64,000 nucleotides of DNA from Chlamydiota bacterium. GTDB lineage: Bacteria; Chlamydiota; Chlamydiia; Chlamydiales; RGXB01. Each line of letters begins with the position of its first letter. Position 1 is the first letter of the stretch. The DNA is taken from positions 1-64,000 of the forward strand of contig VGMG01000002.1 of assembly GCA_016866495.1 (NCBI GenBank), written 5' to 3'. Below the pieces are notes generated by a model, which made no database searches, had not been told where the DNA came from, and saw only the letters and a list, made by a program, of their open reading frames with translations. Below are positions 1-8,446 of this stretch, piece by piece. The translations under genes and the position numbers were made by a program.

Positions 1-14
1 TTCAAAAAACTGCT

Positions 15-1454
15 TTGTTTGAATTAAAGACAATTTTTCGTTACATCATTCCGAAAAAAGGGGAGATCTCCTCTTCCCTCATGTCTTTTATTTCTCTTTT
101 CATCATAACCCTTGTCACCTGGCTATCCCTTGTTTTCCTTTCGATAGCCGACGGAATTGAGAGGGGTTGGGTACACAAACTCACTTCGATCCATGGTCCT
201 CTTAAAATTCTCCCCACTGAGAGCTACCACGCCTCCTACTACAACAAAATTGACCTCTACAAGTACGACAGCAACTACCGCACTCTCTCTTTGAAAGAGA
301 AAAAAAACTCCCCCTTCCCCATCGAAATCAACGCCTCTATTGATGAAGAGCTCCCCGAGGAATTTCCAAAACCCCACCTGGATTCTGAGGGTAAGCCACT
401 CGACCTCGTAAAAAAAGTTTTTTCCATTCTAGATCAGCTAAAAAAAGAACATATTCTTGAAATGGCTGAGGAGTACGAGATTACCGGCGCGATGATGCGA
501 CTCAAAGTTTTTTCCCAAAAAGAGCACGGTTATCATCTGGTTTCCCAAGCCTCCTTTATTATGTCTTATGACGAGACGACCCTTTCTCTTTTACCCAGCC
601 CTGTTTTGCAAAAAACCGCTTATATCCCGCTATTTTTACCTAAAAGCTTTCAAGAGATGGGTGCTAAAAACCATGACGTGGGTCAGCTTACAATCTATAA
701 CGGTTTTTCTACGGCAACTATTGAAGAGAATAACCCTTTTGAGGTCGTGGGATTTTACGATGCAGGCACTTTACAAGTAGGTCCAAAATGTCTTTTTGCC
801 CCTTACATGTTTGTCTCAAGATTGGCAAGTCAAGGGCAAATGGAATCTTCCGATCCGATTTTAACAAGCGGCATACGCTTGAAGCTTAAAGACAATTCGA
901 GGGCTCCAGTTGTAGCAGAAAAAATTCAAGCGGCTTTTAAAAGCGAGGGGCTACAAGATTACTTTACGGTTATCCCCTACACGCAGTATGGATTTGTCAA
1001 AGACATTCTCCTCTCCTTTCAAAGCGATAGACTCCTCTACAGTCTAATTGCCCTGATTGTTTTAGTTGTAGCTGCAAGCAATATTATCTCTGTTTTGTTG
1101 TTGATTGTTTACCAATCGAGAAAAGAGATTGCGCTTTTTACTGCCTTGGGCGCAAGCCCCGGGGCGCTTAAAAGGATCTACGCGGGCCTTGGGCTTATAC
1201 TTGGATCTATAGGATCTTTTTGTGGTTTAGGTTTTGCTTTTGTGACGATGAAAAACCTTCCGTTTATTTTACAAAATCTGCAGCTATTTCATGGTTACGA
1301 AAACCTATTTTCTCAATCTATTCCCACCACATTAAGCCCCTTTTCTCTCTATGTTGTCCTTATTGGAACCCCTCTAATAGCCTGGATTGCAGGTTTAATT
1401 CCTGCAGCTAAAGCTTGTCGCTATAAACCTAGTGAACTATTAAGGTCTTTATGA
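15..1454 (+). CDS. LolC/LolE-type ABC transporter permease
   Basis: Predicted inner-membrane permease of a LolCDE-type complex, which releases lipoproteins from the inner membrane towards the outer membrane. One hydrophobic helix lies at about residues 22-45, followed by a large extracytoplasmic domain and three helices at about 337-365, 388-412 and 445-470, the usual FtsX/LolC layout. The ABC ATPase directly downstream overlaps it by 4 bases (ATGA), so the two are very likely co-translated partners. The frame is open to the window edge; I start at TTG (15) because the protein then begins MFELK, as family members do, but the true start may lie upstream. Whether it acts as LolC, LolE or a single fused-function permease cannot be told here. 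Confidence 0.8.
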   Translation: MFELKTIFRYIIPKKGEISSSLMSFISLFIITLVTWLSLVFLSIADGIERGWVHKLTSIHGPLKILPTESYHASYYNKIDLYKYDSNYRTLSLKEKKNSPFPIEINASIDEELPEEFPKPHLDSEGKPLDLVKKVFSILDQLKKEHILEMAEEYEITGAMMRLKVFSQKEHGYHLVSQASFIMSYDETTLSLLPSPVLQKTAYIPLFLPKSFQEMGAKNHDVGQLTIYNGFSTATIEENNPFEVVGFYDAGTLQVGPKCLFAPYMFVSRLASQGQMESSDPILTSGIRLKLKDNSRAPVVAEKIQAAFKSEGLQDYFTVIPYTQYGFVKDILLSFQSDRLLYSLIALIVLVVAASNIISVLLLIVYQSRKEIALFTALGASPGALKRIYAGLGLILGSIGSFCGLGFAFVTMKNLPFILQNLQLFHGYENLFSQSIPTTLSPFSLYVVLIGTPLIAWIAGLIPAAKACRYKPSELLRSL

Positions 1455-2080
1455 TTTTATCAGCCCAAAACCTTAAAAAGAGCTTTGAGGATCGAGAACT
1501 TTTTAGCGAAGTAAGCCTATGCGTCAGCGAAGGAAAAAAAATTGCTATTGTGGGACCCTCAGGCAGCGGCAAAACTACCCTTTTGAATATTCTTGGTCTT
1601 TTGGAGACACCGGACGAGGGGATCCTTGAGATAGAAGGGCTAAAAGTCCATACAAATTGCCATAAAATTCGCAATCAGAAAATGGGATTTGTTTTTCAAT
1701 TTCACTACCTGAACTCCGATTTGACCGTATTCGAAAATCTAGAACTTCCCCGACTCATCAAAGGGGAACCCTTTTCAAGACAAGAGGCGCTCGATCTTTT
1801 GAAAAACGTGCAGCTTGAAGAGAAAATCGACACTCCAACAAAATTTTTGAGTGGCGGACAAAAGCAAAGAGTCGCCTTTGCCCGCTCTTTGGTAAATAAC
1901 CCTAAGATCTTGTTTGCGGATGAACCTACTGGCCAGCTTGATCAAAATCTTGCGTCGGAAATGATGGAACTATTCTTAAAATTGCCACAGGCGGTTGTTT
2001 TGGTGACCCACGACCGTCAATTTGCGGCAAAAATGCAAGAGCGCTACGAACTTATCAACCATCGACTTGTTGCATGGTAG
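1451..2080 (+). CDS. lolD: Lipoprotein-releasing ABC transporter ATPase LolD
   Basis: ATPase that powers the LolC/E-type permease encoded just upstream. All ABC motifs are visible: Walker A GPSGSGKTTL near residue 35, a Q-loop in FQFHYLNSDLT, signature LSGGQKQRVAFARSL near 135, Walker B ILFADEPTG near 155 and the switch histidine in VLVTHD. The length of 209 residues is slightly short for LolD (about 225-235). The start overlaps the permease stop and the stop overlaps the next gene by 7 bases, indicating one transcription unit. Assignment to LolD rather than MacB or FtsE rests on the paired permease. Confidence 0.88.
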   Translation: MILSAQNLKKSFEDRELFSEVSLCVSEGKKIAIVGPSGSGKTTLLNILGLLETPDEGILEIEGLKVHTNCHKIRNQKMGFVFQFHYLNSDLTVFENLELPRLIKGEPFSRQEALDLLKNVQLEEKIDTPTKFLSGGQKQRVAFARSLVNNPKILFADEPTGQLDQNLASEMMELFLKLPQAVVLVTHDRQFAAKMQERYELINHRLVAW

Positions 2081-2634
2081 TACATATCCCCCCTATTGTG
2101 ACATTAGCGATCTCAAACTGCTTCGATAGACCCAAGGCTTTTTGGATCTGTGTTTTGTGTGGTCTTATTTTTGATTTTATGATCCTAAGCGTTCCATTAG
2201 GTTTTTACAGTTTCATTTGCGGTATCACAAGCCTTTTATGGTGCAGCTTTAAACCCCATCTCCCCCCAATTAAAAACTTGTTGTGCATACCCATGATCTT
2301 TTTCTTCTTTTTTATTTTTTCATTTTTGGAGTGTGCTTGTGTCGGCTTTTTCTTTCATCCGATCCAAGACCTTATTTTGGGCCCCTTACTTGATTGCGCT
2401 ACCTTTTTAATGCTAGTTCTTATCTCCACAATAGGAATCAAGCTCTCTTTTGGGGATTCTAAGCTCAATTTTTGGCTACAAAAAATCCTCTTCTTTTCGC
2501 AAAAAAATGGTTTTTTTCGTAAGGTGAAATCGACAGGGACTTTGAGATCAGCTAGCCCTTTTTCCTTAAAAAGCAAAAACGATGGATCCTCAAAATTCCA
2601 TCCCGAAGGAAGGACAACCTATGAAACCGACTAG
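2074..2634 (+). CDS. Small membrane protein, possibly MreD-like
   Basis: I do not recognise this gene with confidence. It encodes 186 residues with four or five hydrophobic segments in the first 130 residues and a basic, soluble tail of about 50 residues. The segment GLIFDFMILSVPLGFYS resembles the region of MreD (rod-shape membrane protein) with an acidic residue in helix two followed by a PLG motif, and the length fits MreD, but the similarity is weak. It overlaps lolD by 7 bases and the next gene by 14, so it sits inside the same operon. A role in the cell envelope is inference from topology and neighbours only. Confidence 0.5.
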   Translation: MVVHIPPIVTLAISNCFDRPKAFWICVLCGLIFDFMILSVPLGFYSFICGITSLLWCSFKPHLPPIKNLLCIPMIFFFFFIFSFLECACVGFFFHPIQDLILGPLLDCATFLMLVLISTIGIKLSFGDSKLNFWLQKILFFSQKNGFFRKVKSTGTLRSASPFSLKSKNDGSSKFHPEGRTTYETD

Positions 2635-3304
2635 AATCGAATTGGCAAAACAAATGGCTCTAGAGGTTGGAGAATTTGCCCTTTTAGAATCTCAAAAAAC
2701 TCACGACATCCACTTTAAGGACAGCTTAAGCTCCGATCCTGTAACCGATGTGGATCGCAGCTGTGAAAAAATGATTGTTGATGCGATAAAAAAACACTAC
2801 CCTGACGACGGCATCATTGGTGAGGAAGGGGGGCCTTATAACTCTAACACCTCAAATTATTGGGTTATAGATCCGCTGGACGGAACACAAAATTACATGC
2901 ACCGCCTACCCCTTTACTGCGTCTCTATATGTTACGTTGAGCATACAAAACCCCAAATTGGGGTTATCTATGCCCCCTTTTTCAAAGAGCTCTACGTGGC
3001 TGAAAGGGGTAAAGGAACCACCTTGAACAACTTGCCTATAAAAGTCTCTGAGGAAATCCAAGACTTCAGCCGCCATTTTGGGACCTCAGCGCTTTCTTTA
3101 GCATGGGTAGCTTGTGGACGACTCTCTTACTATAAAGCACGCGAGCTATTTCCTTGGGATTTTGCTGCCGGCGCTTTAATTGTTGAAGAGGCTGGAGGGA
3201 TCGCCTGCACATTAGAAAATACTCTTTTAGCTTTTTTCCTACCCCAATCAATTTTTGCCTCGAATAAAAAGCTCAAAAATAAACACTTTGAAGGAATGAA
3301 ATGA
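2621..3304 (+). CDS. Inositol monophosphatase family phosphatase (SuhB/CysQ-like)
   Basis: Mg-dependent, Li-sensitive sugar or nucleotide phosphatase of the inositol monophosphatase family, 227 residues. Metal-binding motifs are present: DPVTDVD near residue 40, IIGEE near 65, WVIDPLDGTQNY near 85 and WDFAAGALIVEEAGG near 178. I chose ATG at 2621 over the in-frame ATG at 2582 because GAAGGA lies just ahead of it and the family N-terminus fits. Substrate cannot be fixed: inositol phosphate, fructose-1,6-bisphosphate or 3'-phosphoadenosine phosphate are all handled in this family. The stop overlaps folD by 4 bases. Confidence 0.82.
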   Translation: MKPTRIELAKQMALEVGEFALLESQKTHDIHFKDSLSSDPVTDVDRSCEKMIVDAIKKHYPDDGIIGEEGGPYNSNTSNYWVIDPLDGTQNYMHRLPLYCVSICYVEHTKPQIGVIYAPFFKELYVAERGKGTTLNNLPIKVSEEIQDFSRHFGTSALSLAWVACGRLSYYKARELFPWDFAAGALIVEEAGGIACTLENTLLAFFLPQSIFASNKKLKNKHFEGMK

Positions 3305-4146
3305 CACTTCTTTTAGATGGTAAAGCCGCAAGCCAAGCACTCCGATCGAAGCTTTCTATCGACTTAAAAAAACCTCCACATGTGGTATTTATCCTCGTCG
3401 GCAATCATCCTTCTTCCCTTTCGTATGTATCAATTAAAAAAAGGACATGCGAAGAGGTCTCTATCCGGTCAACGATATGCCACTTGGCAGAAGATATTTC
3501 AGAAAAACAGCTTTTGATGGAAATTACCCATCTGAATTCTCGTGACGATGTCGATGGAATCTTAGTGCAGCTTCCCCTACCACAAAATCTTCGTGTGGAA
3601 AAAATACTTGAAGCGATCGATCCAAAAAAGGATGTCGACTGTTTACACCCCTATAACTTGGGTCGACTTGCCTTTGGAGATACCTCAGGCCTTCTCCCTT
3701 GTACACCCTACGGTATCCTGGAACTCATGCGGTTCTACGATCTGGATCTCATGCAAAAAGAGGTTTGTATTGTAGGCAGAAGCTCGATCGTGGGACGGCC
3801 GCTCTCTTTACTTTTGTCCCAAAAATCGACTATTGATGCGACAGTCACCTTGTGCCATCAGGGAACAAAAGACCTTTTTAGTCACACTAAAAGAGCCGAC
3901 ATTTTAATAGCTGCAGTCGGTCGCTGTGAGTTTATCAAAAAAGAGCATATTAAAGAGGGTGCTATCGTTATTGATGTCGGGATTACCCGTCAAAATGATC
4001 GATTGGTGGGAGACGTAGATTTTGTCAGTGTAAAACAAAAAGCTAGTGCTATAACCCCTGTTCCTGGTGGTGTAGGGCCGATGACTGTTTATGCGTTGCT
4101 TCAAAATTCAATAAAAGCACATAAACAAAGAAAAGCAACCGTTTAA
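3301..4146 (+). CDS. folD: Bifunctional methylene-THF dehydrogenase/cyclohydrolase FolD
   Basis: Interconverts 5,10-methylene- and 10-formyl-tetrahydrofolate, supplying formyl groups for initiator Met-tRNA. The 281-residue length is standard. Seen motifs are SYVSIKKRTCEE near residue 41 (containing the catalytic Tyr and Lys), DGILVQLPLPQNL near 80, KDVDCLHPYNLGRLAFG near 110, the nucleotide-binding VGRSSIVGRPLSLLL near 160 and PVPGGVGPMT near 256. Begins in an ATGA overlap with the phosphatase gene. Confidence 0.95.
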   Translation: MTLLLDGKAASQALRSKLSIDLKKPPHVVFILVGNHPSSLSYVSIKKRTCEEVSIRSTICHLAEDISEKQLLMEITHLNSRDDVDGILVQLPLPQNLRVEKILEAIDPKKDVDCLHPYNLGRLAFGDTSGLLPCTPYGILELMRFYDLDLMQKEVCIVGRSSIVGRPLSLLLSQKSTIDATVTLCHQGTKDLFSHTKRADILIAAVGRCEFIKKEHIKEGAIVIDVGITRQNDRLVGDVDFVSVKQKASAITPVPGGVGPMTVYALLQNSIKAHKQRKATV

Positions 4147-4163
4147 AACAAAGCTGGTCCCCC

Positions 4164-6317
4164 TTGACGAAAAAAAACAGTGACAACCCCTTAGAATTAG
4201 AAAAAAGCTTCGCGATTCATGCTCCCCACTTAAAGGCCGAGATGCAACAATGTCTAGAGCTGATCAAAACCTTTTTGGAAAACAAAGGGCGTGATGCTTT
4301 TCAACTACATGACCTCAATAAATCATTTCGCCTCCCAAATAAGCTCAAAATTGTTTTATCTCTTTTTGTAGAACAGCTCACTAAAGAGGGTTTTTTAGAA
4401 AAAAACTTGGATGTTTATCATCTCAATGGTCGTAAATCTTTTGATGCCGAGCCGACTGAAAATGTGGGAAAAATCTCTATTCATCCTAGCGGTTTTGGAT
4501 TTGTCTCATTAAAAGAATACGATGTTTTCATCCCAAAACATCTCATCTTGAATGCAATGGATCAAGATATTGTAGAGATAGAGATTCTCTCCCTTGAAGG
4601 GCGCAATAAAAAAGGGCCCGAAGGCAGAGTCAACCGTGTTGTAAAACGCAATAAAGCCTCCATTTTAGGGACCGTTGTCGAAGTTAAGCCGGGTGCTTTA
4701 CATGTCAGAGCCTCTTTACAAGGTGAAAGTGAGCTTACCCATGTTCCTATGCCCACAACTCCGGTAGAGGTGGGCGACAGAATTTTGATGGAAGTGCACT
4801 CATTACGTAATCAATTGCACCTCACATTTGAAAAAAAGTTAGGCTCTATTTTCGATCCTTTGAAAGATCTCGAAGCGGTTAAAGAAGAATATACTCTACC
4901 TAAAGAGTTTCCCGAAGAGGCCCTTAAGGAAGCAAAATCCTTCGGATCAGAAGTCGTCAAAAGTCACCACCCGGAAAGAAAAGATCTGAGCGATCTTTTC
5001 ACCATAACCATTGACCCAAAAACAGCCAAAGATTTTGATGATGCCCTTTCAATTCAAAGGACAAGTAGAGGCTACAAGCTCTTTGTCCATGTTGCCGATG
5101 CCTCGTACTACGTAAAACGGGGATCGCATCTTGACTTGGAGGCAATCAATAGAAAAAATTCGACCTACCTCATAGGGACTTGTATCCCGATGCTACCGCA
5201 TCTCCTGTCAGACAATCTTTGCAGCCTTAAAGAGGGAGTAGATCGATTGGCCGTGACAATAGAGATGGATCTGAACAGCAAAGGACAACTCGAACACCAC
5301 CTAATATACCGCAGTATCATCAAAAGTAACCATCGCCTCTCCTATGAGCAGGCTTTTGAAATCATGCATCAAAAAGAGGATACTTTTCTTAAAGAGCAGC
5401 TCCAATTAATGAAAGAATTAGCTTTGCATCTCAAAGCTTTGAAGCATGAAAGGGGCTCTGTAGATCTGTCTTTAAGTGAGCTTGTATGGAGACTTGCTGA
5501 AGACGGCATACCAAGCGGATTTGAGATTAGTCATTACGACATAACCCACCAGCTTGTTGAAGAATTTATGCTCAAAGCTAATGAAGTGATCGCAACAGAA
5601 CTCAAAAATCGTGACGTTGCCCTCATTTATCGCGTCCATGAGCCCCCATCCCCCGAAACGATGATGGAATTCAAAAATTTCTGCGTGCGTCTGGGAGTTC
5701 TTGTTCCCCAAGAATTTGGCCCAAAAGAGCTGAGCCGAGTTTTTGAAGCGCATCGCGAGTCTGCATTTATCTCTGAGCTATCCACCAGATACATTCGCAG
5801 TATGCGTCTAGCCACCTATTCTACCGATAGAATTGGTCACCATGGCCTCATGCTGGAGAACTACACACACTTTACAAGCCCGATTCGTAGATATGTGGAT
5901 ATCATCATCCATCGTCTTGTTTTCGAGGATGGTTATACCCAGGAAGAGTTAGACGAAATTGCAAAAAGCTCCTCCGAAAAAGAGCGACATAGCGCAAGAG
6001 CGGAAATGAGTTACTTGATGCTAAAAAAACTACGCTATTTGGAGAGGAAGCATAAAAAAGAGCCCGAGAGAACCTACAAAGCCTCCGTTACACGTGTTAA
6101 ACCTTACGGAATCGTTTTCGAGGTGAAGGATTTTGGAGTAGAGGGCTTTTTACATATCTCAAAATTAGGGAATGACTATTTTGAATTTCATCCCAAAAAA
6201 GAAAAAATCACTGGTTCTAAGTCGATGAAAATATTTGAGATTGGCCATCAATTCATCGTTCAAATAGAATCGGTAAATCTTTTGTTTCAAGAGATCTTTT
6301 GGAAAATGGGACCTTAG
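4164..6317 (+). CDS. rnr: RNase R-type 3'-5' exoribonuclease
   Basis: Processive hydrolytic exoribonuclease of the RNB/RNase II superfamily; structured RNA, rRNA and mRNA fragments are the usual substrates. A helix-turn-helix-like N-terminus (residues 20-80) and cold-shock domains precede the RNB catalytic domain, where TITIDPKTAKDFDDALS near residue 285 supplies the Mg-binding aspartates, and HFTSPIRRYVD near 570 is the family signature. One S1 domain (TYKASVTRVKPYGIVFEV) ends the protein. At 717 residues it is near the short end for RNase R and lacks the basic tail of the E. coli enzyme. The start is TTG at 4164, 17 bases after folD. Confidence 0.9.
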   Translation: MTKKNSDNPLELEKSFAIHAPHLKAEMQQCLELIKTFLENKGRDAFQLHDLNKSFRLPNKLKIVLSLFVEQLTKEGFLEKNLDVYHLNGRKSFDAEPTENVGKISIHPSGFGFVSLKEYDVFIPKHLILNAMDQDIVEIEILSLEGRNKKGPEGRVNRVVKRNKASILGTVVEVKPGALHVRASLQGESELTHVPMPTTPVEVGDRILMEVHSLRNQLHLTFEKKLGSIFDPLKDLEAVKEEYTLPKEFPEEALKEAKSFGSEVVKSHHPERKDLSDLFTITIDPKTAKDFDDALSIQRTSRGYKLFVHVADASYYVKRGSHLDLEAINRKNSTYLIGTCIPMLPHLLSDNLCSLKEGVDRLAVTIEMDLNSKGQLEHHLIYRSIIKSNHRLSYEQAFEIMHQKEDTFLKEQLQLMKELALHLKALKHERGSVDLSLSELVWRLAEDGIPSGFEISHYDITHQLVEEFMLKANEVIATELKNRDVALIYRVHEPPSPETMMEFKNFCVRLGVLVPQEFGPKELSRVFEAHRESAFISELSTRYIRSMRLATYSTDRIGHHGLMLENYTHFTSPIRRYVDIIIHRLVFEDGYTQEELDEIAKSSSEKERHSARAEMSYLMLKKLRYLERKHKKEPERTYKASVTRVKPYGIVFEVKDFGVEGFLHISKLGNDYFEFHPKKEKITGSKSMKIFEIGHQFIVQIESVNLLFQEIFWKMGP

Positions 6318-6323
6318 GATTGC

Positions 6324-6977
6324 ATGAAGAAATACTTCATTACGGGGATGATTATTCTTTTGCCACTGGCTGTAACAGTGGGGCTAGTCGCTTTCATCGT
6401 TAGACTTTTGACAAACCCTTTTGTCGGGTGGGTGACAAATTTTTTAGAACTGCACCGGATTCAGCCCGGAAAGTTCTTCTTTTTAAGCCAAGAACAGGTC
6501 ATTTTATTTTCGGCCCAAGCGTTGATTCTTGTTTCGTTGTTTTTTTTCACCCTTTTTCTGGGAATGATCACCCGCTGGTTCTTCATAAAATCGATGATTG
6601 AGGTTTTTGATTCCCTTTTGCTGAAAATTCCCCTGGTGAACAAAATCTATAAAACAACCCAAGAGATTATTCGAACCCTTTTTTCGTCCGAAAAGAATTC
6701 TTTCAAAGAGGTCGTTTTAGCCCCTTTCCCCAATAAACAGACCTACACTTTGGGTCTTGTTTCACGGAATGCACCAAAATATTGCTGTAAAGCTACAAAT
6801 AAAGAGCTTATCACAGTGTTCGTTATGACAGCCCCTAATCCGACAACCGGATATTTGGTGATGTTTGAACGCGACGAGCTTATCTCCGTTGATATGAAAA
6901 TCGAGGATGCGGTGAAATACATCATCTCGTGCGGTATCCTTGTTCCGGAACCTACCTCTTCTAAAGGAAACTCATGA
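6324..6977 (+). CDS. DUF502 family membrane protein (first of tandem pair)
   Basis: Membrane protein of the DUF502 family, whose function is not known. The opening MKKYFITGMIILLPLAVTV and a second hydrophobic segment at about residues 55-85 give the family's two-helix layout, with the motif KIPLVNKIYKTTQEII near residue 105 and a soluble C-terminal domain of mostly beta character. The stop overlaps the following paralogue by 4 bases. It follows rnr by only 6 bases. Confidence 0.82.
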   Translation: MKKYFITGMIILLPLAVTVGLVAFIVRLLTNPFVGWVTNFLELHRIQPGKFFFLSQEQVILFSAQALILVSLFFFTLFLGMITRWFFIKSMIEVFDSLLLKIPLVNKIYKTTQEIIRTLFSSEKNSFKEVVLAPFPNKQTYTLGLVSRNAPKYCCKATNKELITVFVMTAPNPTTGYLVMFERDELISVDMKIEDAVKYIISCGILVPEPTSSKGNS

Positions 6978-7570
6978 GACAGTCTTTTATTACAGGCTTT
7001 CTTTTACTGATTCCGCTGGCTATCACCTTTTGGATTGTAAAAATATTTTTCGACCTCCTTTCAGACCCCCTTTTGACTTTGATCACCCCTTTTGTTGATC
7101 TCATCAACGAAAGATGGGATCACCCCCATGTCTTAAGATTTCTTGCGAGAATTTGCTCCATACTCATCCTATTTACAAGTGTTATCACGATTGGTTTTAT
7201 TGGAGAGCACCTGTTTGAAGGCTGGCTGAACCGCGCTATTGATGCTGTGATCTCACGAATGCCTTTGGTAAAAACGGTTCATAAAGTCATTAAAGAGGTG
7301 TTGAAACAATTCACTAGCAGCACCCAATCACCGCTTGAAAAACCCTCTATCATCCCTTACATACCCGATACAAGCTACATCATCACTTCGCAACTCCCCC
7401 AGATGCCCGAAAAAATACGAGAGCACATCCCGGGATTCAAAGCATATTATCTGCCGACCTCCCCTCAACCCCTGCATGGAATCCTCCTCTTTTCAAAAGA
7501 GGGCAAACAACTTGAGACAAACTCCGAGGAAATGATAAAGTTTATTATTTCCTGTGGTGTGATCTCATGA
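6974..7570 (+). CDS. DUF502 family membrane protein (second of tandem pair)
   Basis: Paralogue of the preceding gene, with the same organisation: MRQSFITGFLLLIPLAITF, a second membrane helix near residues 55-80 and MPLVKTVHKVIKEVLKQF near residue 90. The pair is coupled by ATGA overlaps on both sides, so equal amounts of both proteins are likely and a heteromer is possible. The two have diverged strongly in the C-terminal domain. The family has no established biochemical activity that I know of. Confidence 0.82.
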   Translation: MRQSFITGFLLLIPLAITFWIVKIFFDLLSDPLLTLITPFVDLINERWDHPHVLRFLARICSILILFTSVITIGFIGEHLFEGWLNRAIDAVISRMPLVKTVHKVIKEVLKQFTSSTQSPLEKPSIIPYIPDTSYIITSQLPQMPEKIREHIPGFKAYYLPTSPQPLHGILLFSKEGKQLETNSEEMIKFIISCGVIS

Positions 7571-7977
7571 ATGTAACTCTTTTCTCAATCCAAAAAAGAC
7601 CTGATAAAGCTTCGCGAATATGGACGCTTTGCAAAAAGGCGATCGAGAAAAAAATCTATTTACAGATTATCTGCCCACAACAAAAAACTGTCGAATTTGT
7701 AGACAATCTTCTTTGGCAATCCCCATTAGACAGTTTTGTCCCCCATGCCCTAGAACACGATCATGGATTAGAGCCCATCCTCATCACTCAAAAGACCGAA
7801 ATAAAAAAACCTTTTACACACATCCTTTGGCTGAATAAAAACCCTCCCCCTTTAGACCTTAAGTGGGTACACCTTTATGATTTTGATGACCAAAGCTCAA
7901 CTGAATCGGCTAAAGAATCGTCTGTTCGCTACCACTTTTACAAAGAAAATGGCTGTAAAATTTCCCTTTTACCCTAG
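7567..7977 (+). CDS. holC: DNA polymerase III chi subunit (HolC)
   Basis: Probable chi subunit of DNA polymerase III, which links the clamp loader to SSB. The 136-residue protein carries the family hallmarks DNLLWQ near residue 47, SFVPHAL near 56 and the following PILIT, and it starts with a beta strand of the chi type (MNVTLFSI). It overlaps the second DUF502 gene by 4 bases. No psi partner gene is present in this window. The SSB it would contact is encoded at 43166-43621. Confidence 0.72.
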   Translation: MNVTLFSIQKRPDKASRIWTLCKKAIEKKIYLQIICPQQKTVEFVDNLLWQSPLDSFVPHALEHDHGLEPILITQKTEIKKPFTHILWLNKNPPPLDLKWVHLYDFDDQSSTESAKESSVRYHFYKENGCKISLLP

Positions 7978-8048
7978 ATTTTTTTGTAAATTAAAAGATT
8001 TATTTTTTATTTAGGTCTCATTAGGGTTCATGCGGTAGATTTTTCAAG

Positions 8049-8077
8049 TTGATTCATAACCTTAGAGTTGGTATACT
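8049..8077 (+). promoter_or_regulatory. Sigma-70-type promoter for the small-protein/ybeY operon
   Basis: TTGATT at 8049-8054 and TATACT at 8072-8077 are separated by exactly 17 bases, matching the housekeeping consensus. Transcription should start near 8084, leaving a leader of about 25 bases before ATG at 8109. Confidence 0.7.
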
Positions 8078-8108
8078 CCTTTTAAAACTTTTTAGACTGG
8101 TATCAACC

Positions 8109-8270
8109 ATGGTAAGAATCAGCAAACAACAAGAAAGACGTTCCGTTTCTCCTCGTAAACTCGCTTACAAGCGTGAGATCATTACAGGCCCTCTTCCTCA
8201 AAAAGAGTTGAAGAGCAAGGTGAACGCGATCCAAAACGGCAATATCGCAGCTTTCATTCCTCAACTTTAA
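8109..8270 (+). CDS. Small basic hypothetical protein, 53 residues
   Basis: Encodes 53 residues, beginning MVRISKQQERRSVSPRK and rich in Lys and Arg. The upstream in-frame TTG at 8049 is part of the promoter, so ATG at 8109 is the start. I do not recognise a named family. It is followed after 23 bases by another tiny basic gene and then ybeY; a similar pair of small genes before ybeY is, as I recall, present in Chlamydia. The charge suggests binding to RNA or ribosomes, which is inference. Confidence 0.75.
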   Translation: MVRISKQQERRSVSPRKLAYKREIITGPLPQKELKSKVNAIQNGNIAAFIPQL

Positions 8271-8293
8271 CGCTTAATAGATAGGCTTTTAAG

Positions 8294-8446
8294 ATGTCAA
8301 AACATACAAGCTACGGGAAACGTTTTCAAGCTCAAGGGGCTAAAACAGTTCTCCCAAGATACGACAGAATCGCTATCCTCAAAAAAGAGGGTCGCCTCGA
8401 AAAAGATAGCCACAAAGTTACTGGCTTACCAAAAACTAGGACCTAG
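8294..8446 (+). CDS. PVC-superphylum small basic protein (TIGR04137-like)
   Basis: A 50-residue basic protein beginning MSKHTSYGKR and ending VTGLPKTRT. The combination of an MSxHxS start, PRYDRIAILKKEGR in the middle and a terminal GLPKT motif matches the small basic protein family that I know from Chlamydiae, Verrucomicrobia and related phyla; its role is uncharacterised, though an rRNA link has been suggested. The stop TAG (8444-8446) directly abuts the GTG start of ybeY at 8447. It is too short to be found by usual length cut-offs. Confidence 0.78.
   Translation: MSKHTSYGKRFQAQGAKTVLPRYDRIAILKKEGRLEKDSHKVTGLPKTRT

Noticed and set aside
5472-5753. Antisense open frame within rnr, and similar long antisense frames in cydA, bamA and pepA
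   Set aside because: They mirror codon usage of strongly conserved genes, have no Shine-Dalgarno or family motifs, and are shadows.
8049-8108. N-terminal extension of the 53-residue protein from TTG at 8049
   Set aside because: The TTG is the -35 element of a well-spaced promoter, so it cannot be in the mRNA; ATG at 8109 starts the protein.
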